From assembly GCF_017875735.1 (NCBI RefSeq), contig NZ_JAGGMZ010000001.1, positions 1,736,001-1,800,000 on the forward strand: a DNA stretch of 64,000 bases, read 5' to 3'. Shown here one piece after another: positions 48,263 through 57,541 of the stretch. Each line of letters opens with the position of its first letter. Position 1 is the stretch's first letter. The DNA is from Arthrobacter sp. CAN_C5 (GTDB lineage Bacteria; Actinomycetota; Actinomycetes; Actinomycetales; Micrococcaceae). The position numbers and the translations under genes were made by a program. Under the pieces are notes generated by a model, which made no database searches, was not told the DNA's origin, and saw nothing but the letters and a program-made list of their open reading frames with translations.

Positions 48263-48508
48263 TCAAAGCGGTGAATAGCTGCAAAAGCATAGAGGCCGTT
48301 CTCGTGCATGGAACGGGAAAGACTCGTCGCTACCGACCCTCGAGCGCGTCACTGGTACGACAATGAGCTCCGCACCACCGTGACCACCGCTGCAGTGGTG
48401 AACGCCCGATGAACTCGGGGGACTGGGCGTCGGGCTAGGCTGCCGACGGCCATGCAGGATCAACCGCTGGACGGCCCCCGCCGTCTTCTGCCTGCCAAAA
48501 ACCATCAT
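48263..48508 (-). pseudogene. Alpha/beta hydrolase remnant (cassette copy 3)
   Basis: The minus strand opens MMVFGRQKTAGAVQRLI, matching the first residues of the hydrolase copies (MVISGWKRMTAAV; MMISRAQKTTAAA) and in the same divergent position relative to the GlxA gene. Only about 20 codons are comparable; the rest is scrambled and ends in a short unrelated tail. Confidence 0.6.
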
Positions 48509-48608
48509 GAAAACATGCTGTCACTCGTTGAAGTCGAGAGTGCATGGCAGAAATGTCCGGTAACGAAAGGATTCTGCTCACTTGATGTGGGGCCAGTACA
48601 GTGGCCCT

Positions 48609-49562
48609 ATGCACCGAGTCGTAGCTTTGGCACTGCCTGATGTGGTTGCTTTTGACCTCGCCATTCCAGCGCAGGTTTTCGGTCACGTGGACGAACGGAG
48701 TCGCTATTCTTTCCGAGTCTGCGCAGCGCAGCCGGGTCTGGTGCCTACGACTTCTGGATACTCCATCCAGGCCGCTGATGGGCTGGATGCCCTTCTGTCC
48801 GCGGACACCATCGTGGTACCAGGCTATGAACCACTCAATGATCCTCCGGCCGAAGTCTGCCAAGCGCTCCGTCAAGCCGCGGCCAATGGAGCCCGCGTTG
48901 TGTCGGTGTGTACGGGCGCTTTTGCTCTTGCAGCATCAGGCCTTCTGGACGGTAAACGAGCAACCACCCACTGGAGAAACGCCGCCCGCCTTCAAACCCT
49001 GTACCCGGAGATTACCGTCGATGCGGACGTTCTGTACGTAGACCAAGGGAACGTCAGCACCAGCGCCGGCGTCGCAGCAGGCATCGATCTATGCCTTCAT
49101 TTGGTTCGTAAGGATTTCGGGACCGAAGCGGCGAATAGTATTGCGCGGCGGATGGTCGTGGCCCCGCATCGCGAAGGAGGTCAGGTCCAATTCATGGAAA
49201 GACCAGTAGCCGCTCCCCTAACTCTCTTCTCCGACACGTGCGAGTGGGCTAGGCAGAACCTGACTCAACCGCTCACAGTAGACGAAATGGCTGACCATGC
49301 AGGTTGGGCATCCAGAAGCTTCACCCGCAAATTCACCGCCGAAGCAGGAACGACGCCCCTGAAATGGTTGAACGATCAACGCATAGCTGAAGCCTGTCGG
49401 CTCCTAGAGACCACCGATCTAACAGTGAGTGCTATTGCATCCAAGACAGGTCTGGGAACGACCGCGAATTTTCGCCTTCACTTTACCCGAAAACTCAATA
49501 CGACGCCCTCGAGCTACCGCCGCCTCTATCAAGGTAGGAACCGGCAAGCTGCACCGGCGTAA
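48609..49562 (+). CDS. GlxA-type AraC-family transcriptional regulator
   Basis: 317 residues from ATG 48609; an earlier in-frame ATG (48582) precedes the region conserved with copy 1. The N-terminal DJ-1/PfpI-like domain has VVPGYEPLNDPPAEVCQALR and the elbow VVSVCTGAFALAASGLLDG, with Cys in place. The C-terminal double HTH is LTVDEMADHAGWASRSFTRK, AGTTPLKWLNDQRIAEACRL and SAIASKTGLGTTANFRLHF. Such regulators sense small metabolites. It faces the cyclase-family gene, a likely target. Intact; a frameshifted paralogue is at 31510. Confidence 0.92.
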   Translation: MHRVVALALPDVVAFDLAIPAQVFGHVDERSRYSFRVCAAQPGLVPTTSGYSIQAADGLDALLSADTIVVPGYEPLNDPPAEVCQALRQAAANGARVVSVCTGAFALAASGLLDGKRATTHWRNAARLQTLYPEITVDADVLYVDQGNVSTSAGVAAGIDLCLHLVRKDFGTEAANSIARRMVVAPHREGGQVQFMERPVAAPLTLFSDTCEWARQNLTQPLTVDEMADHAGWASRSFTRKFTAEAGTTPLKWLNDQRIAEACRLLETTDLTVSAIASKTGLGTTANFRLHFTRKLNTTPSSYRRLYQGRNRQAAPA

Positions 49563-49799
49563 ACCTTACCTATTTGGCAGTGGCCTGAGCCGGGTGACCA
49601 CAGGTTCCTTATCGGTTGGTCCGTCTTCGCTGCACTCCAGTACCTGCAAGGGCCGCTCTACAGCCCGGTCGCTGTAAAGGGTGCTTGCTCGCTGAGAATA
49701 CCAACCAATTGCTGCGCCTCGAACATCAAGGCAGTGGAACTCCCAAGAACCATAATGGCTCCCGGAGGTTCCCTAAGTCAGCGGATTCCGACCTCTATG

Positions 49800-50430
49800 A
49801 GCCCCCGTTCGGGTTCAGTCGCTTTTCGGTCCCAGCTCTTTGGACGAGCCAGGTTGCTGCCTTCGACGTCGAGGTCTGGAAGGATGCGTGACAGCCAGTC
49901 CGCACACCATCAGGCAGCGCGGCCGAAGAGATGCATGAATGCAGGGAGGAGAGTCATGCTGACAATGAAAGCTTCGACAAATACCGACCGCAAGGGCGAA
50001 CCCGTTGGCAGAGATGTTCGGGACCTCAGAGAAAACGAATCCACCAAAAACGGCCATCATGATGATTGCAGCGCCGATAACGACCCGTGCTCCATGGCTG
50101 TAGCCATCCGGACTAGCGCGGCGCGCGTCGCCGCTCTGAATATAGGATTCACGCATGCCGGACACCACGAACATCTGGTAATCAATGGCCAGGCCAAACA
50201 GGACGCCGTCCACCGGGATGACCTACTCGATGGCAGAGGTCCCGTCGTCGCTAATACCTGCTGGATTCACAGCCGAGACGTACTCAGCCTCGGCGAACTC
50301 TTGAGCCAGGGCGGCCACAGCTGTCTCCGCGTTGATCCCCTCCGGCACCGCGGCCGCCACTGAAGACGGGCCGTTCGCACCCGCCCCAAAGCCGTCAGAG
50401 ATGAGCTTGTAGTCCCCTTCCATACATTGC
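49800..50430 (-). pseudogene. MmpL/RND-type transporter remnant
   Basis: Reading leftward on the minus strand: YKLISDGFGAGANGPSS and AETAVAALAQEFAEAEYV from an extracytoplasmic loop, a stop, then GLAIDYQMFVVSGMRESY and HGARVVIGAAIIMMAVFGGF from the membrane domain, then in another frame FIVSMTLLPAFMHLFGRAA, a stop, and ILPDLDVEG. The membrane helices between the two segments are deleted. Clearly a dead lipid/drug exporter gene. Confidence 0.85.
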
Positions 50431-50864
50431 TGTCGGCATGAGACAAATTGACTAACGGACATGTCTCGTGCCCACATATCTGACATATCCGATTCGCATC
50501 ATCAAAATGTATCACTAACCGGGTTGGGCGTTACATTGTCGAGTACACGGAAAGCGTTACAAAATAAGGCGCTTGATTCCGCGGTTTCCAACACCGGGTT
50601 GGAAGTGTCTCGCTAACGATCGTTTGCGGCCGTCAACAGGCTCGTCCCTTCTGCCGTTTCATTCATCCCAGTCACCATCCGAAACGCAATACGGTATCTT
50701 GATCAAAGGACGGCCTCGGTTACCGTTTTTCGCTGTTTACGACACTTTCCGTCTGACCGCACGGCGAGCTACCACCAAAGGGCACTCGTTATGAACAGAC
50801 ACGACGGCGCACACTTCAACACCGCCGACTACGCAGATCCGATCCCCATACACCACACAAGGCT
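50431..50864. other. Leader region of the sigma-factor operon
   Basis: 434 bp without a supported gene. A 28-codon frame starts at ATG 50791 and runs into the sigma-factor start, but has no clear ribosome site. The promoter of the sigma operon should be here; I cannot assign boxes with confidence. Confidence 0.45.
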
Positions 50865-51479
50865 ATGGATCAGCTGATTTTGAACGCGTCCGAACGTAGA
50901 TCCGCCGGAGTGAACTTTCAGGCAGATCACAAACCACTAGCCGAGCTTCTTCACCGTGCGGGCGAAGGAGACCGGGATGCTTTCACCACGTTCTACCAAC
51001 TCACATCTCACCGGGTCTATGGTCTTGCGCGCCGGGTCACCGTCGACGCTGAGATAGCCCACGACGCCACCCAGGAAATCTTCCTCATCGTCTGGCAGGA
51101 CGCCCACAAATACAACCCCACAATCGGTAATCCCATGGCCTGGCTGATGACCATCACCCACCGCCGAGCCGTTGATAAAGTCCGCTCAGAACAAGCCAGA
51201 ACCGACCGGGACGCGCTCTGGGGTGTCGCGAACCACAGCCCGGACTACGACGTCGTAGCCGAAACCGTTACCACCAGAATAGAAGCCCAATCCGTCACCG
51301 CCTGCCTGGGAAGCCTCTCTGCCGCCCAACGAGAAGCAATCAGCCTCGCCTACTACAACGGCCTGACCTACCGTGAAGTCGCCGAACGTCTGTCCATCCC
51401 GCTACCGACCATCAAAACCAGAATCCGAGACGGACTCAAACACCTGAGAACCTGCCTAGACGAGGGCCCAACCAAGTGA
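50865..51479 (+). CDS. ECF sigma factor, SigK-like group
   Basis: 204 residues. Region 2: LLHRAGEGDRDAFTTFYQLT, AHDATQEIFLIVWQDAHKY, GNPMAWLMTITHRRAVDKVR. Region 4: LGSLSAAQREAISLAYYNGL and TYREVAERLSIPLPTIKTRI. The pattern is like actinobacterial SigK. A SigK partner would usually be the membrane anti-sigma RskA, but the next gene shows no membrane helix. GTGA overlap with the following gene implies coupled translation. Confidence 0.92.
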   Translation: MDQLILNASERRSAGVNFQADHKPLAELLHRAGEGDRDAFTTFYQLTSHRVYGLARRVTVDAEIAHDATQEIFLIVWQDAHKYNPTIGNPMAWLMTITHRRAVDKVRSEQARTDRDALWGVANHSPDYDVVAETVTTRIEAQSVTACLGSLSAAQREAISLAYYNGLTYREVAERLSIPLPTIKTRIRDGLKHLRTCLDEGPTK

Positions 51480-51769
51480 CCCCTCTCCTTCAAAACCAGA
51501 CAGCAAACATCGAGCAGACCCCCTCGATGGAAGAACCGGCACGACGGCTCGCCGATCTTCAGTCAGCCCGCGCCCACCTGGCACGCACCGTGCTTAGCTT
51601 CTTGGCAGGATGTGTAAACACCGATTCGATCTGCGACCCCAGCGCGCACATCACACCAAACACACAACGACTACTCAGCGCAGCAATACGTGACTTAGTG
51701 GCCATAGACGATCAACTAGATGAAGCCCGCAATCCGCTCACCACGCCCTTTCCCGAACGCGTGCAGTAG
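51476..51769 (+). CDS. Hypothetical protein coupled to the ECF sigma factor
   Basis: 97 residues from GTG overlapping the sigma stop (GTGA). Predicted helical and soluble (ARRLADLQSARAHLARTVLS; LLSAAIRDLVAIDDQLDEA), one Cys pair in GCVNTDSICD. No family recognised and no membrane segment. Being coupled to the sigma gene, it could be a soluble anti-sigma or co-regulator; this is positional inference only. Confidence 0.65.
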   Translation: MTPLLQNQTANIEQTPSMEEPARRLADLQSARAHLARTVLSFLAGCVNTDSICDPSAHITPNTQRLLSAAIRDLVAIDDQLDEARNPLTTPFPERVQ

Positions 51770-51781
51770 AAAGTAGAACCG

Positions 51782-52018
51782 ATGGACCACAACAGTAGGA
51801 TCACGCCAGAAGAGCTATTTCCGGCGGACCTAACCATCCTGGATGACACCGAGGTGGAAGTGCTCAACAGCAAGGTTCGCCGTGAACTGGACGCTGAATA
51901 CCTCGATTCAAATCCTGAACCTGAAACTGAAGGACGCCTAGAAGAACTCACTACCGAGCTCAACCGACGAGACCTGGTCACAGCACAACCACCCCACGAA
52001 ACGGGCGACCCGCTGTAA
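51782..52018 (+). CDS. Small acidic hypothetical protein
   Basis: 78 residues, strongly acidic (many Asp/Glu), with EVEVLNSKVRRELDAEYLDS and GRLEELTTELNRRDLVT suggesting helices. No family recognised. It begins 12 bp after the previous gene, the third of a likely sigma-factor operon, and ends 250 bp before an IS1380 element. Confidence 0.6.
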   Translation: MDHNSRITPEELFPADLTILDDTEVEVLNSKVRRELDAEYLDSNPEPETEGRLEELTTELNRRDLVTAQPPHETGDPL

Positions 52019-52270
52019 CCCACTACTCCCGATCGATAACCATCGTTCGCAAGACCGTTTGAGACCCCTCACAGCCCAAGGAATACAAGGGCTCGCCGTG
52101 TAACGGTTGCCGCGGCGTACGCACCATCGCAAGGGGTACCTCCCTTCGCGACACACCAAATTGGCGAAGGACTTCTTGGCTACAAACCGGCCCGGTCGCC
52201 CCGGCCGACGGCTGATTTCTGGTGAATATTCGCGCTAACGTCGCATATTTCACTTTTTCACAAGCCACCC

Positions 52271-53977
52271 CTAGCCTCGATCTTTCATGAGGCGGTCTCG
52301 TCGGTGTGATCGGGGCTTACTGGCTGCCTGATGGTGTTGATTCTGGCATGTGGGTACGACATTGTTGCCGCTGACCGGTGGCGGTGGTCGGTGATGGTTC
52401 CACGTCCATCACGTCGAGACTGCTTTTCCTGCTCGGGGTCGGTCGGCGATGGTGGCTTTTACGGCGGGTCCAGGGCTCTGATGCGGGTGAGGGCTTTGAT
52501 GAGCAGCGGCGTGTCAGGGGCTCTGGCGGCGAGATGCACGGTCAGGCGTCGGGCGTGCCAGCTGGTCGTCCCGGCGATCTCGAAGATCCTCGCCCGGAGC
52601 CTTTTTGGCTCCCAGCGTCTGGCTTTCGTGCCGTGGAGGCCGAGCATCTGTGCCCAGGCCATGATTTCGGCGGCGAGCATGACCAGATGACACCAGAGCG
52701 TGTTTCCCGCGAAGGAGTGCAGGGGCAGGTTCGCCAGGCCGGTGTCTTTGGCGTTACGGATCCTGTCCTCGCACCGGGCCCGTAACCGGTGGCGGACCTC
52801 GAGGTCCGCGAGCTGGCCATGGTCCTGGTTCGTGGCCAGGGCCGTGTAGCGCATCCCGTCGACATCAGTGATCCTTAATTGCGCGCCGACATGGGGTACT
52901 TCCTTGCGGACGATGACCCGCATCCCGGCCGGCCAGGAAGATAGATCCAGCATCCCGGTAATATCGGCGACCCATGCCCCGTCGCGTTCGATCCCGTCAC
53001 TGTTATAGGCGCGGGTCCACGCGGTCTTCGGGACCTGGGGCAGGACCGCTTCGACGGCCCCGTGGAGCGGGAACCCCACCGAATAGGCGAGGTTCCGGCG
53101 TGGGTGGGTGAGCCAGTCAAGGTATTCGTGGGTGCCGCCGGCGGAATCGGTGCGGATCATCACCTTCCGGCCTGACCGGAATCCTGCCGGCAACTGCTTC
53201 AGGGCGTCCCTGGTGACCTGGATGTGATCGGAGGCGGTGTTGGATCCGGCGTTCCCCGGGCGGAGTAGTACCGCCAACGGTTCCCCGCTGCCCTCGGCCC
53301 CGTGATCCACGAACGCAGCCAGCGGGTGGAAGCCGAAGCCTTTCTTCCAGGTCGGGCGGGCGTCCTCCTTCTCCGAATGCGAGCTCAGCAGCGTCGCGTC
53401 CAGATCCACTACCAACGGCGCGTCCCTGCTCACCCCGTGCAACGGTGACTGGTCACCGGCTAAACCCCACACCTGCGCCCTGGCTGCGGAACGGGTCGTG
53501 TTGATCGCCGCCAACGCCTTCTTCGGGGCCGTGGTGGATAAGGTCGTTACCAGCCGGCTTACCGTCGGGTCGGAGGCGACGCGGCCGTAAACCTGTGGTT
53601 GGGCGCGGAGCCTGTCCACATCGGATAAGCAGTCGCCGCCGGTGGCCAGGGACAAACCAGGTCGGTGAGGATCTTCCCCGGATCGTGCACCGCGAAAGGC
53701 TTACGCCACAGCGATAAGGCCTCCGACAAGCCCGACCCGATCCCGGACACCCGGACCGTATCCGTCAGGATCAACCCGCCGGCCTGGGACACCACCCCGG
53801 ACCCTACCGAATCAACACGGACGGACGGGTAGAAACCGGTAAAGTTACTCACCAGAAAGGTGCTCCTTTTGACGCGGTACAAATGATGCCTAGACAACAC
53901 CATTTTCCCACGTCAGGAGCACCTTTCGCCGTTCAACGCACCGCTCTGAGACCACCTTCATGAAAGCCCGAGGCTAG
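52271..53977 (-). mobile_element. IS1380-family insertion sequence
   Basis: Imperfect inverted ends: left CTAGCCTCGATCTTTCATGA (from 52271) and right TTCATGAAAGCCCGAGGCTAG (to 53977, here 52271-like when reversed), both followed inward by GGTCTC. One damaged transposase gene inside. The flanks show no matching 4-bp duplication. Confidence 0.8.
52459..53852 (-). pseudogene. IS1380-family transposase, frameshifted
   Basis: Starts at GTG 53852 (AAGGAGC upstream; VSNFTGFYPSVRVDSVG). Near 53655 the frame must change: PGKILTDLV is followed in the next frame by SLATGGDCLSDVDRLRAQPQ. The rest is whole: LVVDLDATLLSSHSEKED (catalytic Asp region), RTDSAGGTHEYLDWL, ALATNQDHGQLADLEVRHR, and the C-terminal AGNTLWCHLVMLAAEIMAWA. 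One missing base explains the break. Confidence 0.88.
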
Positions 53978-53986
53978 TATGGCGGC

Positions 53987-54487
53987 ATGGGGACCCTCTT
54001 GGATGAGCAGCAGCGGCAGATCGTTCCGATCATAGTGATTGGGATCCTGACGACCGTGGCGTATGCGTTGATCGGCGCGTTCCAGATCTTGGTTTGGAAC
54101 CCGATGGCAGCCGTTCCAGGAATGAGCCTCCAAGAGATCAAATCTGCTATGTCCTCTGCGAATGAACCGCTAGTGGAAGCACCGGTCTATGTGTGGGCAC
54201 TAGCCGGTCCCATCATCGCCCTTGCCGTCGGTGCCTTCTCCATCGTGAGATTCCCCGACTTGCCATGGACGATTACCCGCCTCTTCCTCATCCTCATCGT
54301 CCTCGGGACGCCTACCTACTTCTTTGCCTCCTTCAACCCCGGGATGAGCATCGCCGATGCCTTCGCCACCTCAGGTGGAGACCACGCCCCATGGAGCAGG
54401 ATTCTCTATGCCATGAGCCTCCTCTCATTGGTCGTCCTCCTGGTGACTCTCACAAGAAAGGATCAGATCCATAGGGAAGTCGACTGA
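53987..54487 (+). CDS. Hypothetical membrane protein
   Basis: 166 residues with four predicted helices (IVPIIVIGILTTVAYALIGA; VYVWALAGPIIALAVGAF; TRLFLILIVLGTPTYFFA; ILYAMSLLSLVVLLVTL). No family recognised. The ATG lies 10 bp from the IS1380 right end, so the original promoter and perhaps a few N-terminal codons may have been cut by the IS. Confidence 0.6.
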   Translation: MGTLLDEQQRQIVPIIVIGILTTVAYALIGAFQILVWNPMAAVPGMSLQEIKSAMSSANEPLVEAPVYVWALAGPIIALAVGAFSIVRFPDLPWTITRLFLILIVLGTPTYFFASFNPGMSIADAFATSGGDHAPWSRILYAMSLLSLVVLLVTLTRKDQIHREVD

Positions 54488-54644
54488 ATCTCACCTCGGC
54501 GCGTCGATCAGGTGCGGTAGCCCTACGTGTCAGGGTGAGTTGAGGCCAGTGGCTCATAGCAAGTCCGTCTAATTCGTAGGGCGAGAATCAGGATCAGAAC
54601 CAATGTCTATCTCCACAATTTCCCGGGTGCGGGAAGATGGGTCC

Positions 54645-55040
54645 ATGAGTAATTCTGGCCCTCGTGCCGGCGGTCCAAGGCCTCGAAGGTCGTTTACCCC
54701 GGCGCAGAAACTAGCCCATCTGGCCGCTTACCAACAGGCCTGTGACGATGGCTCCGGAGGCGGGGCGTACCTTCGTCGTGAGGGCATCTATTCCTCCCAG
54801 ATCACTGAGTGGCGCAAACTCCGTGATGCAGGTGTGCTCGAGGGTAGGAAGCCCGGGGAGAAGATCGGCAAGCTTACCGCTGAGCAGGCCGAAATCGCCC
54901 GTCTACGCCGGCAACTGGAGGTGAATGAACGCACGCTGGCACGGACTCGGGCAGCGTTGGACATCATGGGAAAAGCACGGCAGCTTTTGGAGGAAATCTC
55001 CGAAAGCGAGGAGCAGCAGCAGTGGTACAGGAAACCCTGA
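54645..55040 (+). CDS. IS3-family transposase OrfA (element D)
   Basis: 131 residues from ATG 54645 (MSNSGPRAGGPRPRRSF); an in-frame ATG at 54603 lacks a ribosome site. HTH region FTPAQKLAHLAAYQQACDDG with GIYSSQITEWRKLRDAGVLE, then coiled coil EIARLRRQLEVNERTLART. Overlaps OrfB by 19 bp. Confidence 0.85.
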   Translation: MSNSGPRAGGPRPRRSFTPAQKLAHLAAYQQACDDGSGGGAYLRREGIYSSQITEWRKLRDAGVLEGRKPGEKIGKLTAEQAEIARLRRQLEVNERTLARTRAALDIMGKARQLLEEISESEEQQQWYRKP

Positions 55041-56041
55041 TGGGGGTTTATGCCGAACTCACAGGTGCGCATATCCCCACGCGGGAAGCGGCGGTCTTGG
55101 CCGGGATACCGCGGGCGACCGCAACCCGCAGCCCGCGGATCCCGCAGGCCGGGCCGATGCCCGTGTCTGTCCCGGCAAACAAGCTCGACCCGGACGAACG
55201 CGCCGGTATCCTCGCTGCCGTGAACTCTGCCCGCTTCGTGGATCTAGCCCCGGTCCAGATCTACGCGCAGCTGCTGGACGAGGGGACCTACCTGTGCTCA
55301 ATCTCAACGATCTACCGGATATTGACTGAGAATAAGCAGGTCAAAGAGCGCCGCCGGCAGGCACGCCATCCGCCCAGGACCGTTCCGGAATTGACAGCGG
55401 CTGGCCCCGGGCAGGTCTACAGCTGGGACATTACCAAGCTTGCCGGCCCGGTCAGGGGTAAGTACTTCGATGCCTACGTGATGCTCGATATTTACTCCCG
55501 CTACATCGTGGGCGCATACGTCCATGCCCACGAATCCGGGGAGTTGGCGGTGGAGATGATGAAGGAAATCTTCGGTATCCACGGCATCCCGGAAATCGTG
55601 CACGCGGACCGCGGGACTTCTATGACGTCCAAGACCGTAGCTGTACTGCTCTCCGATCTGGAAGTCACCAGGTCACACTCCAGGCCCCGCGTATCCAATG
55701 ACAACCCCTACAGCGAGGCGTGGTTCAAGACCTTGAAATTCGCTCCCGTGTTCCCTGAACGATTCGGCTCCCTGGCCGATGCGAGGGCCTTCATGGCGAC
55801 TTTTGTCGAAGGATACAACCACAGCCACCGCCATACCGGAATCGGACTAAACACCCCGGCAGACGTCCACTACGGTCTTGCCGCGACGAAGGCCACCGAA
55901 CGCTCCATCACTTTGGCCGCCGCACGGCAGAAGAATCCCGAACGATTCAGCACCGAAACGGACCCAAAAATACTCACCGTCCCCGGCGCGGCATGGATCA
56001 ACAAACCATCCCAGGAAACCCAGACAGAAGCAGCCGCCTAA
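55022..56041 (+). CDS. IS3-family transposase OrfB (element D)
   Basis: 339 residues from GTG. Integrase core: Asp in GQVYSWDITKLAGPVRGKYF, Asp in IVHADRGTSMTSKTVA, Glu in DNPYSEAWFKTLKF; then YNHSHRHTGIGLNTPADVHY. Longer C-terminal tail than element A. Intact. Confidence 0.92.
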   Translation: MVQETLMGVYAELTGAHIPTREAAVLAGIPRATATRSPRIPQAGPMPVSVPANKLDPDERAGILAAVNSARFVDLAPVQIYAQLLDEGTYLCSISTIYRILTENKQVKERRRQARHPPRTVPELTAAGPGQVYSWDITKLAGPVRGKYFDAYVMLDIYSRYIVGAYVHAHESGELAVEMMKEIFGIHGIPEIVHADRGTSMTSKTVAVLLSDLEVTRSHSRPRVSNDNPYSEAWFKTLKFAPVFPERFGSLADARAFMATFVEGYNHSHRHTGIGLNTPADVHYGLAATKATERSITLAAARQKNPERFSTETDPKILTVPGAAWINKPSQETQTEAAA

Positions 56042-56068
56042 CTCCCACTGGCCCCATTCACCTTGACA

Positions 56069-56385
56069 ACTTCCGTAGCGCGGTCGTGGATCTCCCACAG
56101 CGACACTTGGGGTGAAGGATCTGTTCGTTTTGCGTTGTTCACTGATTGATCGAGTGGTGTACTTCACCTATGCCGTATCCGAGACAGGGTAGGCGTCCAG
56201 CCTGATTAAGTGCTGCACGATTGTTTGGACGGTGACGGAACCGCGAACGAATCTACACGCTGTATTGCGACGGGGGGCAAAAAGTGTTTGTTCCGGCCCG
56301 AGTGCCAACTGATGCCTTGTTCGTTTACCTGTATGGATACCCGTTCTATGTCATGAGCCCTGTGATTGGATGAGAGGAAGACTCA
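56069..56385. other. Intergenic, no gene seen
   Basis: 317 bp after IS3 element D; only short frames. GAGGAAG near its right end is the ribosome site of the next gene. Confidence 0.5.
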
Positions 56386-56730
56386 TTGAGCGCACCGTTA
56401 AATTCAGATGAATTGCTTGAGGCCATAAAGGCCGTGTTTCGAATCCAATCGGTCGAGACATACTTTGAAGTGCGCTCCGTTGAGATCGCCGGAAGCGACG
56501 TACTGGTCCTATTTGAGTGGGCAAACCCTGGCGTGCTCTACGGCGTCAGGATCGAGATCCCGGACACCACGGACCATCAGAGCTGGCAAGAATGGTGTCC
56601 ACAAACGCTTGAAGAATGGGCCACTTACGCAGTGAAGTGGAGAATGCTCGAAGAGTTAGAGACAGGCTTATTGGGGAGGACTTCTCAAAGTTTTGATGGG
56701 CACGTTACTTGGCTCGAACTTCCTGAGTAG
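56386..56730 (+). CDS. Hypothetical protein
   Basis: 114 residues from TTG (56386) with GAGGAAG upstream. Soluble, acidic, Trp-rich C-terminal half (QSWQEWCPQTLEEWATYAVK; VTWLELPE); N-terminal LNSDELLEAIKAVFRIQSVE. Possibly a small immunity-like or uncharacterised cytosolic protein, but I recognise no family. Lies between IS3 element D and the transposon resolvase. Confidence 0.6.
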   Translation: MSAPLNSDELLEAIKAVFRIQSVETYFEVRSVEIAGSDVLVLFEWANPGVLYGVRIEIPDTTDHQSWQEWCPQTLEEWATYAVKWRMLEELETGLLGRTSQSFDGHVTWLELPE

Positions 56731-56910
56731 CCCCATGTTCTCCCGGGCCGGTACCGTCTCAGCCCGCCCGTTAGCCGGTCCCCCGGCGGTGCAAGCATCA
56801 CCCAAATTTTACGGATCAAAAATCGGCGCGTTTCCGCAGCTCTTCGATTCCCGTAAGACCCGCCCGCAAAAATGCCCGGTGAAGGGGGTGCAACCGGTAC
56901 ATTCAAAACC

Positions 56911-57495
56911 ATGACCGGACTGCTGATCGGATACGCGCGTGTATCCACCAACGACCAAGACCTCACCGGCCAAAAGAATGCCTTGGTTGCCCTTGGGGTG
57001 GCGCCGGAGAAGACATTCACCGACCAGGGCCTCACCGGCGCCAACCGGGCGCGTCCCGGACTCAGGGAAGCGTTGGCTGCCTGCCGGGACGGGGACACCC
57101 TGATTGTGACCAAACTCGACCGCCTTGCCCGGTCGCTGCGCGATGCGAAGGATATTGTCGATGAGCTCACCCGCCGTGAAGTCAAGCTCAGCATCGGCGG
57201 CTCCGTCCATGACCCGACCGATCCCGTGGGCCGACTCCTCTTCAATGTCCTGGCCATGGTCGCGGAATTCGAAGCCGACCTGATCCGGGCCCGTACCCGG
57301 GAAGGCATGGCCGTTGCCAAGGCGAAGGGCCGGCTGCGGGGGAAGCAACCCAAGCTCTCCAAGAAGCAGGAAGCCCACCTGGTCTCGGTCCACCGAGCCG
57401 GGACACACACGACGGCGGAACTTGCCGAACTCTTTGCCGTCGCCCGTTCAACCGTTTACCGTGCCATCAAACGCGCGGGCGACGCCACCGGTTAG
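56911..57495 (+). CDS. tnpR: Tn3-family resolvase (serine recombinase)
   Basis: 194 residues from ATG 56911; the frame opens 13 codons earlier. Catalytic Ser in LIGYARVSTNDQDLTGQKNA at residue 10; VTKLDRLARSLRDAKDIVDE; long E-helix NVLAMVAEFEADLIRARTRE; C-terminal HTH TTAELAELFAVARSTVYRAI. Resolves the cointegrate made by TnpA by recombining two res sites. It lies 46 bp inside the right terminal repeat, over 30 kb from tnpA. The res site is expected in 56731-56910; I could not delimit the subsites. Confidence 0.93.
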   Translation: MTGLLIGYARVSTNDQDLTGQKNALVALGVAPEKTFTDQGLTGANRARPGLREALAACRDGDTLIVTKLDRLARSLRDAKDIVDELTRREVKLSIGGSVHDPTDPVGRLLFNVLAMVAEFEADLIRARTREGMAVAKAKGRLRGKQPKLSKKQEAHLVSVHRAGTHTTAELAELFAVARSTVYRAIKRAGDATG

Positions 57496-57541
57496 ATCCG
57501 CAAAATTTCACCGTTCACGCCGGAAACCACACCAACCCACC

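Larger units (their letters stand above)
54528..56068 (+). mobile_element. IS3-family element D
   Basis: Imperfect inverted ends, TGTCAGGGTGAGTTGAGGCC at the left and GGCCCCATTCACCTTGACA at the right. They contain overlapping OrfA and OrfB genes. The 3-bp flanks (ACG, ACT) do not match, so either the ends are off by a few bases or the duplication is lost. Confidence 0.8.
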
